23,858 nucleotides of DNA from Carex sylvatica. Its lineage: Eukaryota; Streptophyta; Magnoliopsida; Poales; Cyperaceae. A program made the position numbers and the translations under genes. How positions within the stretch are numbered: position 1 is the stretch's first letter; the number at the start of each line of letters is the position of its first letter. The stretch spans positions 1 through 23,858 of the forward strand of contig CAXKVR010000461.1 of assembly GCA_964058845.1 (NCBI GenBank), read 5' to 3'. Positions 8,374 to 18,161 of the stretch are shown piece after piece. A model generated the notes under the pieces. That model searched no databases. It saw only the letters and a program-made list of their open reading frames with translations, and was not told the origin of the DNA.

Positions 8374-9342
8374 AGCCTTTAAAAATGCCAATAAACCAAC
8401 GAGCTTAAGACAAAAATTAGGCAGTCACGTTTCACATCTATCCTTAATCAACAAAAAAATATTATTTTGAGGGATCAAAAATTAAATATTTCGGAAATAG
8501 ATGGATTTTTTTTTTATATACATAGAAGAAACCAAATCATACTCAGGAACGCAGTCAGAATTTTTATCAGAGGTGAAAAAAAATTGACTAGTAAGAGAAA
8601 TGGGTTGAGAACTATCGCAAATTGATCAATTCAAACTGTAGGTTGTAGGTAAAATTTCTTCACTAGCCCGATTACACATAGAATTATACTCAATTCTTAA
8701 AATCCGAAGATATGCAACTGCCAATCCCTGATTTAATGTGACTGCATCGCTGATTACACCATTTGGAAAATTCAAGTGACAAAATCATTAATTCAGTAAA
8801 AAAGGATCGAATTATTTAATTTTTGCAAATTTAGGATTAGATTTTTTTTTTTGAAAAATCTTTACAAAGACTGTAAAGTCGCGAGAGAAATCAAATTCTC
8901 AACTTTTAAGCAACTAACAATCTTAAAACTTTTTTCATAATCAACTATAATACCTCCCCTTTCTGAGGATTAGGTCCTTTATATAATAAAGAAAATGGAG
9001 GTTCTTTTGTAACGTGTTGGTGTAATTAATTGTAGAAATTAAATTAAAGTGGCTGAAGCATTAGTTCGGTTCTTTTATTACATTCAAAAAATACACTTCA
9101 TTATCTCTTTTCCGTAAATTTAATTTTTGTGTTTGTAAAAATAATTTATTTTGCATAATGGATGTGCATAATTTGCATGGTGTTTTGATGGTTATAATGG
9201 ATAATAAAAGCTAAGTGTAAGTAGGTTTGTAGGTGAACCGAACCTATTGAATAATTATGGCCTGTCATTTCATGCATTAAATGCAACAGCTCAATGACTG
9301 GATTGCATTCCATGACACTGTTATCTTTCCTCTCAACTGTCC
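8374..9342. other. AT-rich spacer without recognised gene
   Basis: No coding frame or convincing transposon pair. A small stem CTTTACAAAGACTGTAAAG lies at 8859-8877. The segment around 8549-8700 (GCAGTCAGAATTTTTATCAG and onward) resembles worn transposon sequence but no ends could be paired. Confidence 0.35.
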
Positions 9343-10576
9343 CTTGCGAACTTTGACAACTGTTTAATTTACCATTTGACTAATTAATTCATACTAATCT
9401 TGGTTTGAACGACTTTTTCTTTGCTACAAATTAATAATCTCTCGTTTAGTGCATTGTCCATGTCTCTATTTCATAATTTAATGAATTTAATTAATTAATT
9501 AAGTAAAATTGTTTACTTAGGAAAATGACCATTATATCCTTAATTAGCTTCAAATGGTAAAAAAAAAAAAAAGAGTATAACAGAATATTTTGTTGTTTCC
9601 TTATTAATTATCTTGTTCTTCCTCTTTTTTATTAACTTTACCAGACTGCATCTAACTTTTATATATTCAAGATCACAAAAATTCTCTAAAAAAATGTGGT
9701 CACAATTGAGATTGAGATATATATATAATTGATGGTTTTCAATCTCAATTGGCGTGTAAACAAGGACGAGTAAATTTTGTATCTGGATAACATTGAGATC
9801 CATAATTGATAAATATAGGTGTAATAATGTCTAATGAAAATAATATATTAAAATACTATTTTTTTTTTATTTCGATCCAAATAAATTTCGAAAATATCAT
9901 ATATATTATAAATTTTAAGAAAATTTGCACAAATGTACTTATGATTAAAATATTTATAAAATTGTTGTCTAATTTATATAAAAGAAAAAGAAAAAAATAA
10001 AGTATTGATAGATATTATTTTTTATTATTGTTTAGTTTTCCCCAATATCTAATAGGTTATTAAAAAAAATCTATTTTAGAAGGCAATTCATAAATACATT
10101 TAAGTAGATCGATGGTGCAAAATGTCTTAAATAGTTAAATTTGAGTTGTAAATGGCATCACAAGGTATGCATTTGTTTACACATAAGGCTTTTGGAGTAA
10201 CACATTTTATCTTGAACAAGTAAAAGATAAAATAAAATAAAACTATTTAGATTACAAGTACGACTTTGGTAAAGAAGTTGGAATTCAAATCCAATGAAGT
10301 AACTCAATTTTTGAGTTTTAGATTGGAATTGTTCGATTCGAATCTGCGACAATTCATTCTGAAATGAAGCGCATACATGTCGAGTGATAGATTCAAATCT
10401 CGAGACAAACTCGAGCGACATATTCTAATTGGACGGTCCCGATTCAAAACTCAAAAATTAGATTATTTTAGAGACCCAGACGCAAGAAGATGGCCGTATT
10501 ATCACAAGTATAACCTTTCTTTTTTGCAATTCTTTAAATTCACAAGGACTACAAATAATCATAAATTTGAGTGTCT
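9343..10576 (+). repeat. Unit 1 of a triplicated non-coding segment
   Basis: Begins CCTTGCGAACTTTGACAAC and continues with ACCATTTGACTAAT, GGTTTGAACGAC, AGGAAAATGACCATTATATC, AAATGTGGTCACAATTGAGA, CCAATATCTAATAGGTTATT, GGCATCACAAGGTATGCATT and GGACTACAAATAAT. The same blocks recur in the same order and orientation in units 2 and 3. Unit 1 lacks the insertions of unit 2. It carries instead a private segment at about 10275-10540. Open frames in this region (9540-9803 minus, 9806-10000 plus, 10158-10421 minus, 10377-10589 plus) are not shared as coding frames between the copies and are not called. Confidence 0.85.
10275..10540. repeat. Insertion private to unit 1
   Basis: Units 1 and 2 align up to CTTTGGTAAAG and resume at GGACTACAAATAAT; unit 1 has about 270 extra bases between them. 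The insert contains inverted AATTTTTGAGTTTT blocks (around 10306 and 10446) and CTCGAGACAAACTCGAG (10398-10414). These suggest a small foldback insertion, but no clean TIR or TSD could be fixed at its edges. A deletion in unit 2 is the alternative. Confidence 0.5.
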
Positions 10577-11024
10577 GTTGCGAAATTAATTTGACGACTA
10601 TTTACTGTGAAATATTTTTTTTTTATTCATAAAAATAAATTTAGAGCTTTTACCATTTGACTAATCAATGCTAATCTTGGTCTGAACGACTTTTCTTTGT
10701 AATAAATAATCCCGAAGTCGAGTGTATTAATTGTCCGTGTCTCCATCTCACAATTTGATGAATTTTAATCATTAATTAATATTATTTACTAAGAAAAATG
10801 ATCATATATTCTTTCTTATTTGAAACAAATTTGAATCCATAACCTTCCACGTAAAAAGACATGTGTCTTTAACAAAAGCTAGTTCTTAACCATTATATCT
10901 TTAATTTGCTTCAATAGTAGAAAAATAAATAAAAGAAAATCATGTTGTTGCCTTCATAATCACATTATGATTGGTATGATTAAAATTCAGACCAATTTGA
11001 TTCACACCTATAATACATAGAGTT

Positions 11025-11106
11025 CTTTAATATTAGTGCGGATCTCAATCAGACGGTTCAAATCTTAACTAAATTTTTTGAGTTAATGCAGAGGATACGA
11101 ATTCCT
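11025..11106. repeat. Fragment with a MITE family B terminus
   Basis: Contains AATATTAGTGCGGATCTC, GACGGTTCAAATCTTAACT and TTTTTTGAGTTAA, then ends GCAGAGGATACGAATTC. The complement of that end, GAATTCGTATCCTCTG, is nearly identical to the left end of the family B element at 18925. The interior differs from family B, so this is a related or recombined element. Unit 3 carries the first part only (13917-13965). Confidence 0.5.
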
Positions 11107-11454
11107 TTACCATACCACATCTTTTATATATTCAAAGTCATGGAAATTTCCTTATAGAAAAAAATGTGGTCGAAATTCTCCAATGTCATATCATTCTCAA
11201 ATGACTTATTTGTGGAATCTTCTTTTCTTTTCACAATTCAATGAATTATATTAATTAATTAAGTAATACTATATACTTAGGAAAATGACCATTATATCCT
11301 TAATTAGTTTCAAATGGTAAAAAGACAAGTATAACAGAATATTTTGTTATTTCCTTCCAGATTTATCGTCTCGTTCTTCCTGTCTTTTATAAGCTTTACC
11401 CGACTGCATCTTAATTTTATATATTAGAAGTCATAAAAATTCCCTATTAAAAAA

Positions 11455-11631
11455 GGAAGGAGATCGCTTGCTCCCGGGGTGCAGGAATTTCCTGCTCTCT
11501 CAGTCACTGGAATGTAAAGCCGATCACTGTTAAAGGGGGCCTGTCACATTTAATTTTTGAACTGGGGGTCCACTGACAGTGACTCTGGAGGCAGGAATTT
11601 TCTGCTCCCAGAGGACAGAAAATTCGGTTCC
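11455..11631. mobile_element. Mutator-type MITE (177 bp), perfect 9-bp TSD, inserted in unit 2
   Basis: The TSD ATTAAAAAA occurs at 11446-11454 and 11632-11640. The left end starts GGAAGGAGATCGCTTGCTCC and the right-end complement starts GGAACCGAATTTTCTGTCC. The arms converge on GCAGGAATTTCCTGC / GCAGAAAATTCCTGC and TCACTG, about 55 bp in total. The element is clearly richer in GC than its surroundings. Unit 1 has continuous sequence at the same place (about 9680-9695), so the insertion followed the duplication. Confidence 0.85.
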
Positions 11632-12111
11632 ATTAAAAAAATGTGGTCGCAATTGAGATTGAGATCCATAATTGATGGTTTTTAATTTCAATTAGCGTGT
11701 AAACAAGAAGTATGATTAAGATACATAATTGATGGATACAAGTGTAATGATATCTAATGAAAACAAGATACTGAAATGTCATTTTTTTTCCCTTACATGC
11801 TGCTGACAACTCTATTTGAGATTTTGATAAAAGATGTAAAAGAAATAAAAGTTTTATTTGTCGATAAAAGTTGTTTAGATTTTAACAGTGGATATAATTA
11901 GAGGGAGGCAGATGCCTTCTCCGATCCAAAGAAATTTAAAAAATGTCTTAATATAATATAAAATCTTAAGAAAAATTGTACTAATGTGTTTATAATTAAA
12001 ATATTTATAAAATTGTATAAAATCTTAAATTATCGCTTACTGTATGTCATTTTTTGTTTGACATTTGCAGACTTATATAAAATAAAGAAAAAAGAAAAGG
12101 ACAAATATTAT

Positions 12112-13186
12112 GGGTGCTGATATTAGCACAATAAATTTTTATTTTAACATAATAATTTCAAATATTGAAATTTTATGGACAATTTTGCCTTCTATATAGA
12201 TTTTTTTTCAAATGCCATTTTGGTTCCCAATGATTGTACAATCTTATAATACAAGGGCCATTATTAGTTACTATATATATGAGATCTTCATCTAATTTTG
12301 AAGAACAACAATAAAAAAAATATATCTCATGCATCTTTGGATGTACATCAATGATTTAATTTTTATTAAATATGTATTTCGGTTCTCTTTTGTTTGAATA
12401 TATTTAGTTAGCATAAAAAATATAAAACTAAACTTCACTATTTATTTTAATCTAGTCATATATTATATTATTATGCAATTTAAAAATCAAGACCAATAAT
12501 AAAATAATATCATATATGAAATATTTAGATTAATTTCAATCAAAATAAGTATTCACATAAAACATGTTTATTTAAATGAACCAAATATGTAAGCAGATAA
12601 TCATAAAAAATTATGGAATAAAAAAAATGTGCAAGTAAATAATTAAGAAAAACGCCAAATTGTATACGAATAGCTCATCAATAAACTATATGTTTATTTC
12701 TTCATATTAATGACTAATTGTTAATTGTTTTATTTATATAGCTAAAATGACTCCCCTAAAATTTATGATAATATATTTTTAATGTAGTTTGTGTTTTCTT
12801 CTTCTTCTGAAATTCAACAATATAAAATTTGTAATGCAAAAAATAATGTATTTAATGTTACAAATTTGACTAAGTTGATTAAAATCAGTTAAAAGAAGGC
12901 TTCATTTTTTGTTCTCTATTTTTATCTAAAATAAATGATGCTTAAATTTTTGTTGATGTACTTTTCAAATTTGAAAATAAATATTCGAAATAAGTTTTTA
13001 AAGATTTTAATAGATTTTTTTAATTATGGAAATAAAATAAATAATCAATGACCATTAATATAAAGAAAGTAACATATCCTACAAAAGATATGACATGTTG
13101 AGATAATTTAAGGAAGGACAAATTTGTCCATAAAAATATATTTGAAGTTGTTGTGTTAACAAAAAGTTTTATTTTGTTAATCACCC
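12112..13186. mobile_element. Non-autonomous MULE-like element (1,075 bp), perfect 9-bp TSD
   Basis: The TSD AAATATTAT lies at 12103-12111 and 13187-13195. Terminal inverted repeats of about 80 bp begin GGGTG and share AATAAA, TTTTTATTTTAACA / CTTTTTGTTAACA, TTTCAAATAT and TTTTATGGACAA. Unit 1 holds the unoccupied site (GATATTAT, 10011-10018) in continuous sequence, which fixes both boundaries independently. The interior is very AT-rich with no open frame of note and no recognisable transposase, so it would need transposase from elsewhere. The 9-bp TSD and long TIRs support the Mutator superfamily. Confidence 0.87.
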
Positions 13187-13474
13187 AAATATTATTCTTA
13201 TTATTTTTGGGTTTTTCTCCAATATCTAATAGGTTTAAAAAAAAAAAATCTATTTTATAAGCAATTCATAAATGCACAAGTGGTTCAAAAATGTTTTAAA
13301 TAGTTAAATTTGAGTTGTATGTGGCATCACAAGGTATGCATTTGTTCACACCAAAAGACTTCTGGAGTAACACACTTTATTTTTTAGCAAGCAAAAAAGC
13401 AAAAAAAAAAAAAAAAATATCTGCATAAGTAGGGGCTTTGGTAAAGGACTACAAATAATTGTAAATTTAAGTAT

Positions 13475-14062
13475 CCTTGAGAACTTAATTTGACGACTCT
13501 ATTTACTGTGAATTTTTTATTATTATTAATAAAAAGGAATATAGAGGTTTTACCATTTGACTAATCAAATCTAATTTTGGTCTGAACGACTTTTCTTTGT
13601 AATAAATAATCCGAGTGTATTAATTGTCCATGTCACCATTTCACAATTTAATGAATTTTAATCATTAATTAATATTATTTACTAAGAAAAATGACCATAT
13701 ATTATCTCTTATTTGAAACAAATTTGAATCAATAATCTTCCAGCATGTATCTTTGACAAAAGCATAAAAGCTAGTTCTTAACCATTATATCTTTAATTTG
13801 CTTCAATGGTAGAAAAAAGAATAAAAGAAAATCATGCTGTTGCCTTCCTAATCACATTCTGAACGGTACGATCGGAATTCGAATCAATATAGCCCACACC
13901 TATAATGCACATGGTCCTTTAATATTAGTGCGGATCTCGATCAGACGGTTCAAATCTTAACTCAGAAACCATGACCTACCACAAAGAAACTATGTGTCTT
14001 TACCAATCAAATGTTAGTCAGATCATTGTCTAATGACTTATTTGTGGAATCTTCTTTTTTTT
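13475..14062 (+). repeat. Unit 3 of the triplicated segment (partial)
   Basis: Starts CCTTGAGAACTTAATTTGAC and follows unit 2 through ACCATTTGACTAATC, TTTGGTCTGAACGACTTTTC, TCATTAATTAATATTATTTA, AGCTAGTTCTTAACCATTAT, CACACCTATAATGCA and AATATTAGTGCGGATCTC. Similarity ends after TTATTTGTGGAATCTTCTTT at about 14062. The later blocks of the unit are absent, so the copy is truncated at its right end. Confidence 0.82.
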
Positions 14063-14405
14063 GCTGATATAGAAATACTCTTATTATATACGATGTATAT
14101 TAAGTCATCTGTCCTGGTATTTTGACTGGAAAACAGTGTAACATCAATTAATTGTACTTGATTTGGAAAAGCTGAGACCTATGAGAAATATAATTTCATG
14201 CAATTTTGGGTCTGACAAGGTTTATTGGTATATTTTGTACATCGTGTTAATAATTAAAGATTGTTAAAATAAATAATTATCAAATAGTAAAAATATACGT
14301 TGGTATTGATTATCAAATAAATGCACATATATAGGGTGCAACATATAACCTATAATATATACACTATATATGTACATTAATTGAGATTATTAAAACAAAT
14401 ATATA
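14063..14405. other. Spacer, with the first of two direct repeats flanking a foldback element
   Basis: No coding sequence. The segment 14295-14346 (ACGTTGGTATTGATT...GGGTGCAACATA) recurs in the same orientation at 14847-14903, on the other side of the 379-bp foldback element. This indicates a local duplication in addition to the insertion. Confidence 0.5.
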
Positions 14406-14414
14406 ATTCAAACA

Positions 14415-14793
14415 GAGGAGGGATCCACTTACACCCTTTTTTGGTGACACTGAATTACACCCTATATTTACAAAGTTCAAACAATCGGTCTAAATTGTTC
14501 AATATGATGAATATATGAAAATGTGTTTACAGATTAAATTTTATATTCTTTGATTTTTTTTTTACTATTTATTAAGATGAGTATAAAAATCCAATGGTAT
14601 GAAAATAACGATTTTGTAAAATACTTAATAAATAGTAAAAAAATTCAACAAAATGTAAAATTTGATCTGCAAGCACATTTTAATATACCCATCATGTTAA
14701 ATGATTTGGATCGACTGTTTGGACTTTGAAAACTTTGAAAATATAAGGTGTAATTCAATGTCACAAGAAAAAGTTGTAAGTGGATCCCTCCTC
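14415..14793. mobile_element. 379-bp foldback MITE with arms of about 170 bp
   Basis: Both ends read GAGGAGGGATCCACTTACA inwards. The arms stay complementary through TGAATTACACC, TTCAAAGTT/TACAAAGTTC, CAAACARTCG, ATGATG, AAATGTG and on to TACTATTTATTAAG near the centre, leaving only a short loop. The flanks ATTCAAACA (14406-14414) and GTTCAAATA (14794-14802) match at 7 of 9 positions, a likely 9-bp Mutator-type TSD. A minus-strand open frame at 14645-14920 runs across one arm and its flank and has no coding character. A transcript would fold into one long hairpin. Confidence 0.88.
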
Positions 14794-14823
14794 GTTCAAA
14801 TAATAAGAATATACTATGACCAA

Positions 14824-14842
14824 ATATATATATATATATATA
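14824..14842. repeat. (AT)n microsatellite
   Basis: A perfect AT run of 19 bases, followed by CATATATAT. Confidence 0.9.
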
Positions 14843-14903
14843 CATATATATGTTGGTATTGATTGATTTGTTTAACAAATTCACATATAAGGGTGCAACA
14901 TAA

Positions 14904-16164
14904 AATGTAACAGGGGCCAAGATAGCAAATTAAGCTGCGACTGATCTTGCCTAATTGAGTCTTACTGGTAATTACTGATTACGCTGTTATTTCATAATCG
15001 ACGATGACCCGTATATGAACATCTTGACCTTCTTCTTATTAGTTAGTTGACCACGTAAAAGAAAATAAATTATGAAAAAAGTATAATTATTTATTATATA
15101 TTTTAATTTTCAGCTTTCATTGTTCCAAAAAAGAAATGAGTTTTTATAAAGTAGAACTATTTTTTATGGGAAAGAAAACCAATTTGGTATTTCAGAGTTT
15201 TTAAATTTAGAAGAATAAATAATAATATTTTTAATTTTAGAAGAAAAATACATAATTTCAAGAATTTTGAAGGATATACATGAAATTATTTTTTTAATAA
15301 AAACTTAGAACGAATTAACCGTGCAAGACACTGAAACTTTAATTTAAATCAATATTTTGTGGTTATTTCATTAACAACTTATATTATTATAAAGCTGACA
15401 TGGCCTACAAGAAAGAATTAATTATATTCTTGAAGCAATTTTATCATATTCCCGTTTTATTCAACTACGGCATGCTAACAACAATTTGACTACGTGAAGA
15501 AAAAAGATATATAATTAAATTAATAAATTGAATATGTCATCTTATTGTATGCAATATTGTTTTTTAACCTTTAATTTATATTTCTAACAGTTTCAGGCTT
15601 AATTCACTTCATTAGTCGCTTAATTCTGTCAAACACCAGTTCTTAGTGTGGATTAAGATCACCTCATTTACTCTCTTTTTTTGTCCGGATCTTAATTCTC
15701 TGTCCGGATTTCTAGTCCTCTACCCATTTCTTTAGTTTTCTTAACTTTAATCCACGGATTAAGACAACCGAATATCGATTTCTTAGCGTTATTTAAATTC
15801 TTAATCCTTCACTCTTAATTTCTTATTGCCGAGCAGAAAAAAATGTCAATTAATTAAAAAATTATGACTTAAGCTATAAAAATAGTATTAAGTAATCAAA
15901 TAATTGTTTTAAAAAATTTAGCTATAAAATATTAATATTTCCGTTATTTTATTCTTGTGTCGTACTAAATATCAAAGTTGAATTGTTTGCTCCCTTTTCA
16001 AAGTATTTGGTGCAAGATTTCTCTTATTGGCACAAGTCAGTTTGACAAATTCCAAATTCCAAATTTTAAATCTACACAGTCTTATCCAGTTCTGTTTAAT
16101 TTTCTTCTTCCACTAATTAATTGCGTCCATTTCATGACTTCCTCTCAAGTCCCAATATAATATA
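14904..16164. other. AT-rich spacer
   Basis: No coding frame with recognisable motifs; the 60-codon frame at 15978-16160 has none. Around 15640-15830 two related blocks, GTGGATTAAGATCACC and CACGGATTAAGACAACC, together with repeated TGTCCGGAT motifs, suggest a degraded transposon whose ends could not be fixed. Confidence 0.35.
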
Positions 16165-16790
16165 ATATTTTTACAAGGTCAACATGCAAATTGGTTTTAA
16201 ATTTTAACTCTTTAAAAAAAAAAAAAAAACAGTTTCTACCAGTGTTGTAAAACACGTCCGTTTAGGCCGATTAATCGACCAATTAGTTGTTGACGGTAAC
16301 TAAACTGTCACGGAATTTTTCGATTAATCAGCCGATTGTTTCCGATTATAACCGATTATTCTCAATTATTTACAATTAATCGCTTGACAGTACCATGTCC
16401 GTCCGATAACTACATACCGTTATTTACAATACTGGTTTCTACTAAACCTTTTTTTTCTTTCCAAAGGGTTAGGTTTTATTTTAATTCTCAATTTATATAT
16501 ATAATAAAAGTATTATCTTGATAAATTATATATTAGATGATTTTCAGTTTCAACTAAAATTCGTTGTCCGAGACTTGTTCTCAATATATATTTTTTACTA
16601 GGTAAACATGCAAATTGTTGTATTATTGCGTAATTAATTTTTTTTAGAAGGTTCTTTTTCTTTTATTTTTTAATTCTCAATAGACGTTATCTTTAAATTT
16701 GTTTATTTTTCACATAAAAATATTACCTTAGTTAATTATAATAAGCGTGATTTTTCAGTTTGAACTAGAAACTGTTGACCCACAGACATT
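16165..16790 (+). repeat. Diverged tandem duplication, first copy split by a hAT MITE
   Basis: Copy 1 (about 16165-16575) and copy 2 (about 16595-16790) share in order TTACAAGGTCAACATGCAAATT / TTACTAGGTAAACATGCAAATT-type starts, a T-rich block ending TTTTAATTCTCAAT, and TTTTCAGTTT..AACTA followed by TGTCCGAGAC / TGACCCACAGAC. Copy 1 is longer only because of the 195-bp MITE and its TSD. No coding sequence. Confidence 0.65.
16240..16434 (+). mobile_element. hAT-type MITE family C, copy 2 (195 bp, perfect 8-bp TSD)
   Basis: Ends are CAGTGTTGTAAAACACG and, as complement, CAGTATTGTAAATAACG. The 8-bp TSD GTTTCTAC is perfect at 16232-16239 and 16435-16442. The interior is rich in CGATTA/TAATCG motifs in both orientations. 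The 8-bp TSD and CAGTG ends support the hAT superfamily. An open frame at 16336-16521 runs over its right end and is not real. It lies in the opposite orientation to the truncated copy at 7768-7930. Confidence 0.9.
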
Positions 16791-17705
16791 TTAATATTCT
16801 GGTATTTATTGTTCGGTACGAATCTTAATTTGGTACAAAGCTTCGTAGATGTGGCTCAAGCTACAAATTAATTATACAAAATTCGTTGATTGCTAACTTT
16901 TGCAAAAATATGGAAAAACGCAAATCACAACAACTGGAAAGGTTGTGTACTTTCTATCGTTTTCTTCAATCATTATTAAATGCTTCTTTTACAAAAAGGT
17001 CCTCATCTTTTATTTGTATAAGATTTTTCTTTTTTGCTTGTAGTATGGACGTAAGCAAAAAAAAAAAAATTGTAAGATGTGTTTAAAGGCAAATAAATAC
17101 CAAGGTTAATGGAGTACCTAATTTAAAAAAATAAAAATTGATCATGGTCGATTTTTTTTTTTTTTTAATTTATGATTGAGGATCAAACTACCCAATACCT
17201 TTTATTATCCAAAAAAGAAAAATTCAATTGAATTTTGAATATGCTAACTTTTCAACACAAATAATACTATATTTTGTCACTAGATCAAAAACTGATTATT
17301 TTATCATTGTTTGAGTTTATAATCAGTGACGAAGCCACATTAAATCTAAGTAGGTAGTTGCTTATACTGAATTTTGAAAATCAGATATAAATCTATATAT
17401 AATCAGACCGTTCTACAATTCTTAAAAAAAATTGTTTACCACTAAACAATCCACAAAATAAATTATTTAACTCATGACAGTTTAAAACTGGTTAACTATA
17501 TCTATAATTTTTTTTGCCTAAACTTGATAAAAATTCTAACTACTTCTATGACTACTATTTTTAATTCGATGGGTTCAATCACTATCCGATTTACTTTAAA
17601 CTACATGCGCTCTATTTTAAAATTTATATAGTATGTTTTAATTTTTTTATGCACAGATTTTAAAACAGATTGATCATAGTATCATACAATCTTGAAACAC
17701 ATTAA
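16791..17705. other. AT-rich spacer
   Basis: No recognised gene. Several A and T homopolymer runs are present (for example near 17060 and 17153-17166). The segment 17323-17440 (GTGACGAAGCCAC and onward) resembles degraded repeat sequence, but no ends can be paired. The 66-codon frame at 16886-17086 has no recognisable motif. Confidence 0.35.
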
Positions 17706-17914
17706 GGTCCTGTTCGGCAGTAAAAAGAAAGTTACTGTTCACATGGAAGAAAAAAAATTACTCAGGGCGTGTACGGTGTTCCCACTGGAAATAGGAATAG
17801 GAATAGGAACTAAAAATTTTGAACTGAAAAATTACTGTTCACATGAGAAAAAAAAAATTCAGTCTGAGTGAATTTTTTTTTTCCCACTTGAATAGTATCA
17901 TGCCGAACAGGCCC
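17706..17914. mobile_element. MITE of the TGTTCGGCA-end group, copy 1 (about 209 bp, rearranged)
   Basis: Ends are GGTCCTGTTCGGCAG and, as complement, GGGCCTGTTCGGCAT. Inside are two copies of a TTACTGTTCACATG block and a second internal start-like sequence, AGGGCGTGTACGGTGTTCC, at 17765, followed by GGAATAGGAATAGGAA. This suggests one copy inserted into another. Flanks TAA and TCA would be a 3-bp target of the PIF/Harbinger type with one mismatch, so the superfamily is tentative. Confidence 0.65.
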
Positions 17915-17917
17915 TCA

Positions 17918-18161
17918 GGGTGTGTTCGGCAGACAAAGGGGAATAGGAATGGAAATGAGATTGCAAAATTTTTGAACTAATTTTTACTGTTCACGTGGAA
18001 ATTTTTTTTACTTTGAGTGAATTTTTTTTTTCAGTGTGAATAGTAAATTTCAAACACACTCTCAGACTGATTTTTTTTTCTCACGTAAACAGTAACTTTC
18101 AGTTCAAAACTTTTAATTCCTATTTCTATTTCTATTCCCTGTTGAACTGCCGAACATCCCC
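17918..18161. mobile_element. MITE of the TGTTCGGCA-end group, copy 2 (about 244 bp)
   Basis: Ends are GGGTGTGTTCGGCAG and, as complement, GGGGATGTTCGGCAG. The arms, about 90 bp each, both contain GGGAATAGGAAT / GGGAATAGAAAT, a TTTTGAACT block and TTACTGTTCACGTG / TTACTGTTTACGTG. The element follows copy 1 after only three bases. No clean TSD was found. Non-coding. Confidence 0.68.

Larger units (their letters stand above)
10577..13474 (+). repeat. Unit 2 of the triplicated segment, enlarged by insertions
   Basis: Carries the unit-1 blocks in order: TTGACGACTATTTACTGTG, ACCATTTGACTAATC, GGTCTGAACGAC, AGGAAAATGACCATTATATC (11280), ATGTGGTCGCAATTGAGATT (11641), CCAATATCTAATAGG (13220), GGCATCACAAGGTATGCATT and GGACTACAAATAAT. 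It is longer than unit 1 because of a 177-bp MITE, a 1,075-bp element and the segment 10810-11220, which units 2 and 3 share but unit 1 lacks. An extra fragment of the ATGTGGTC block at 11120-11175 points to further internal duplication. Confidence 0.85.

Noticed and set aside
8549..8700. Possible transposon or LTR fragment (GCAGTCAGAATTTTTATCAG and following)
   Set aside because: No paired ends, no primer-binding site, no TG..CA repeat pair; too degraded to name.
9540..10589. Four small open frames in unit 1 of the triplicated segment
   Set aside because: None is kept as a coding frame in units 2 or 3; composition is AT-rich and low in complexity.
14645..14920. 91-codon minus-strand frame
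   Set aside because: Lies across one arm of the foldback element and an AT microsatellite; no domain.
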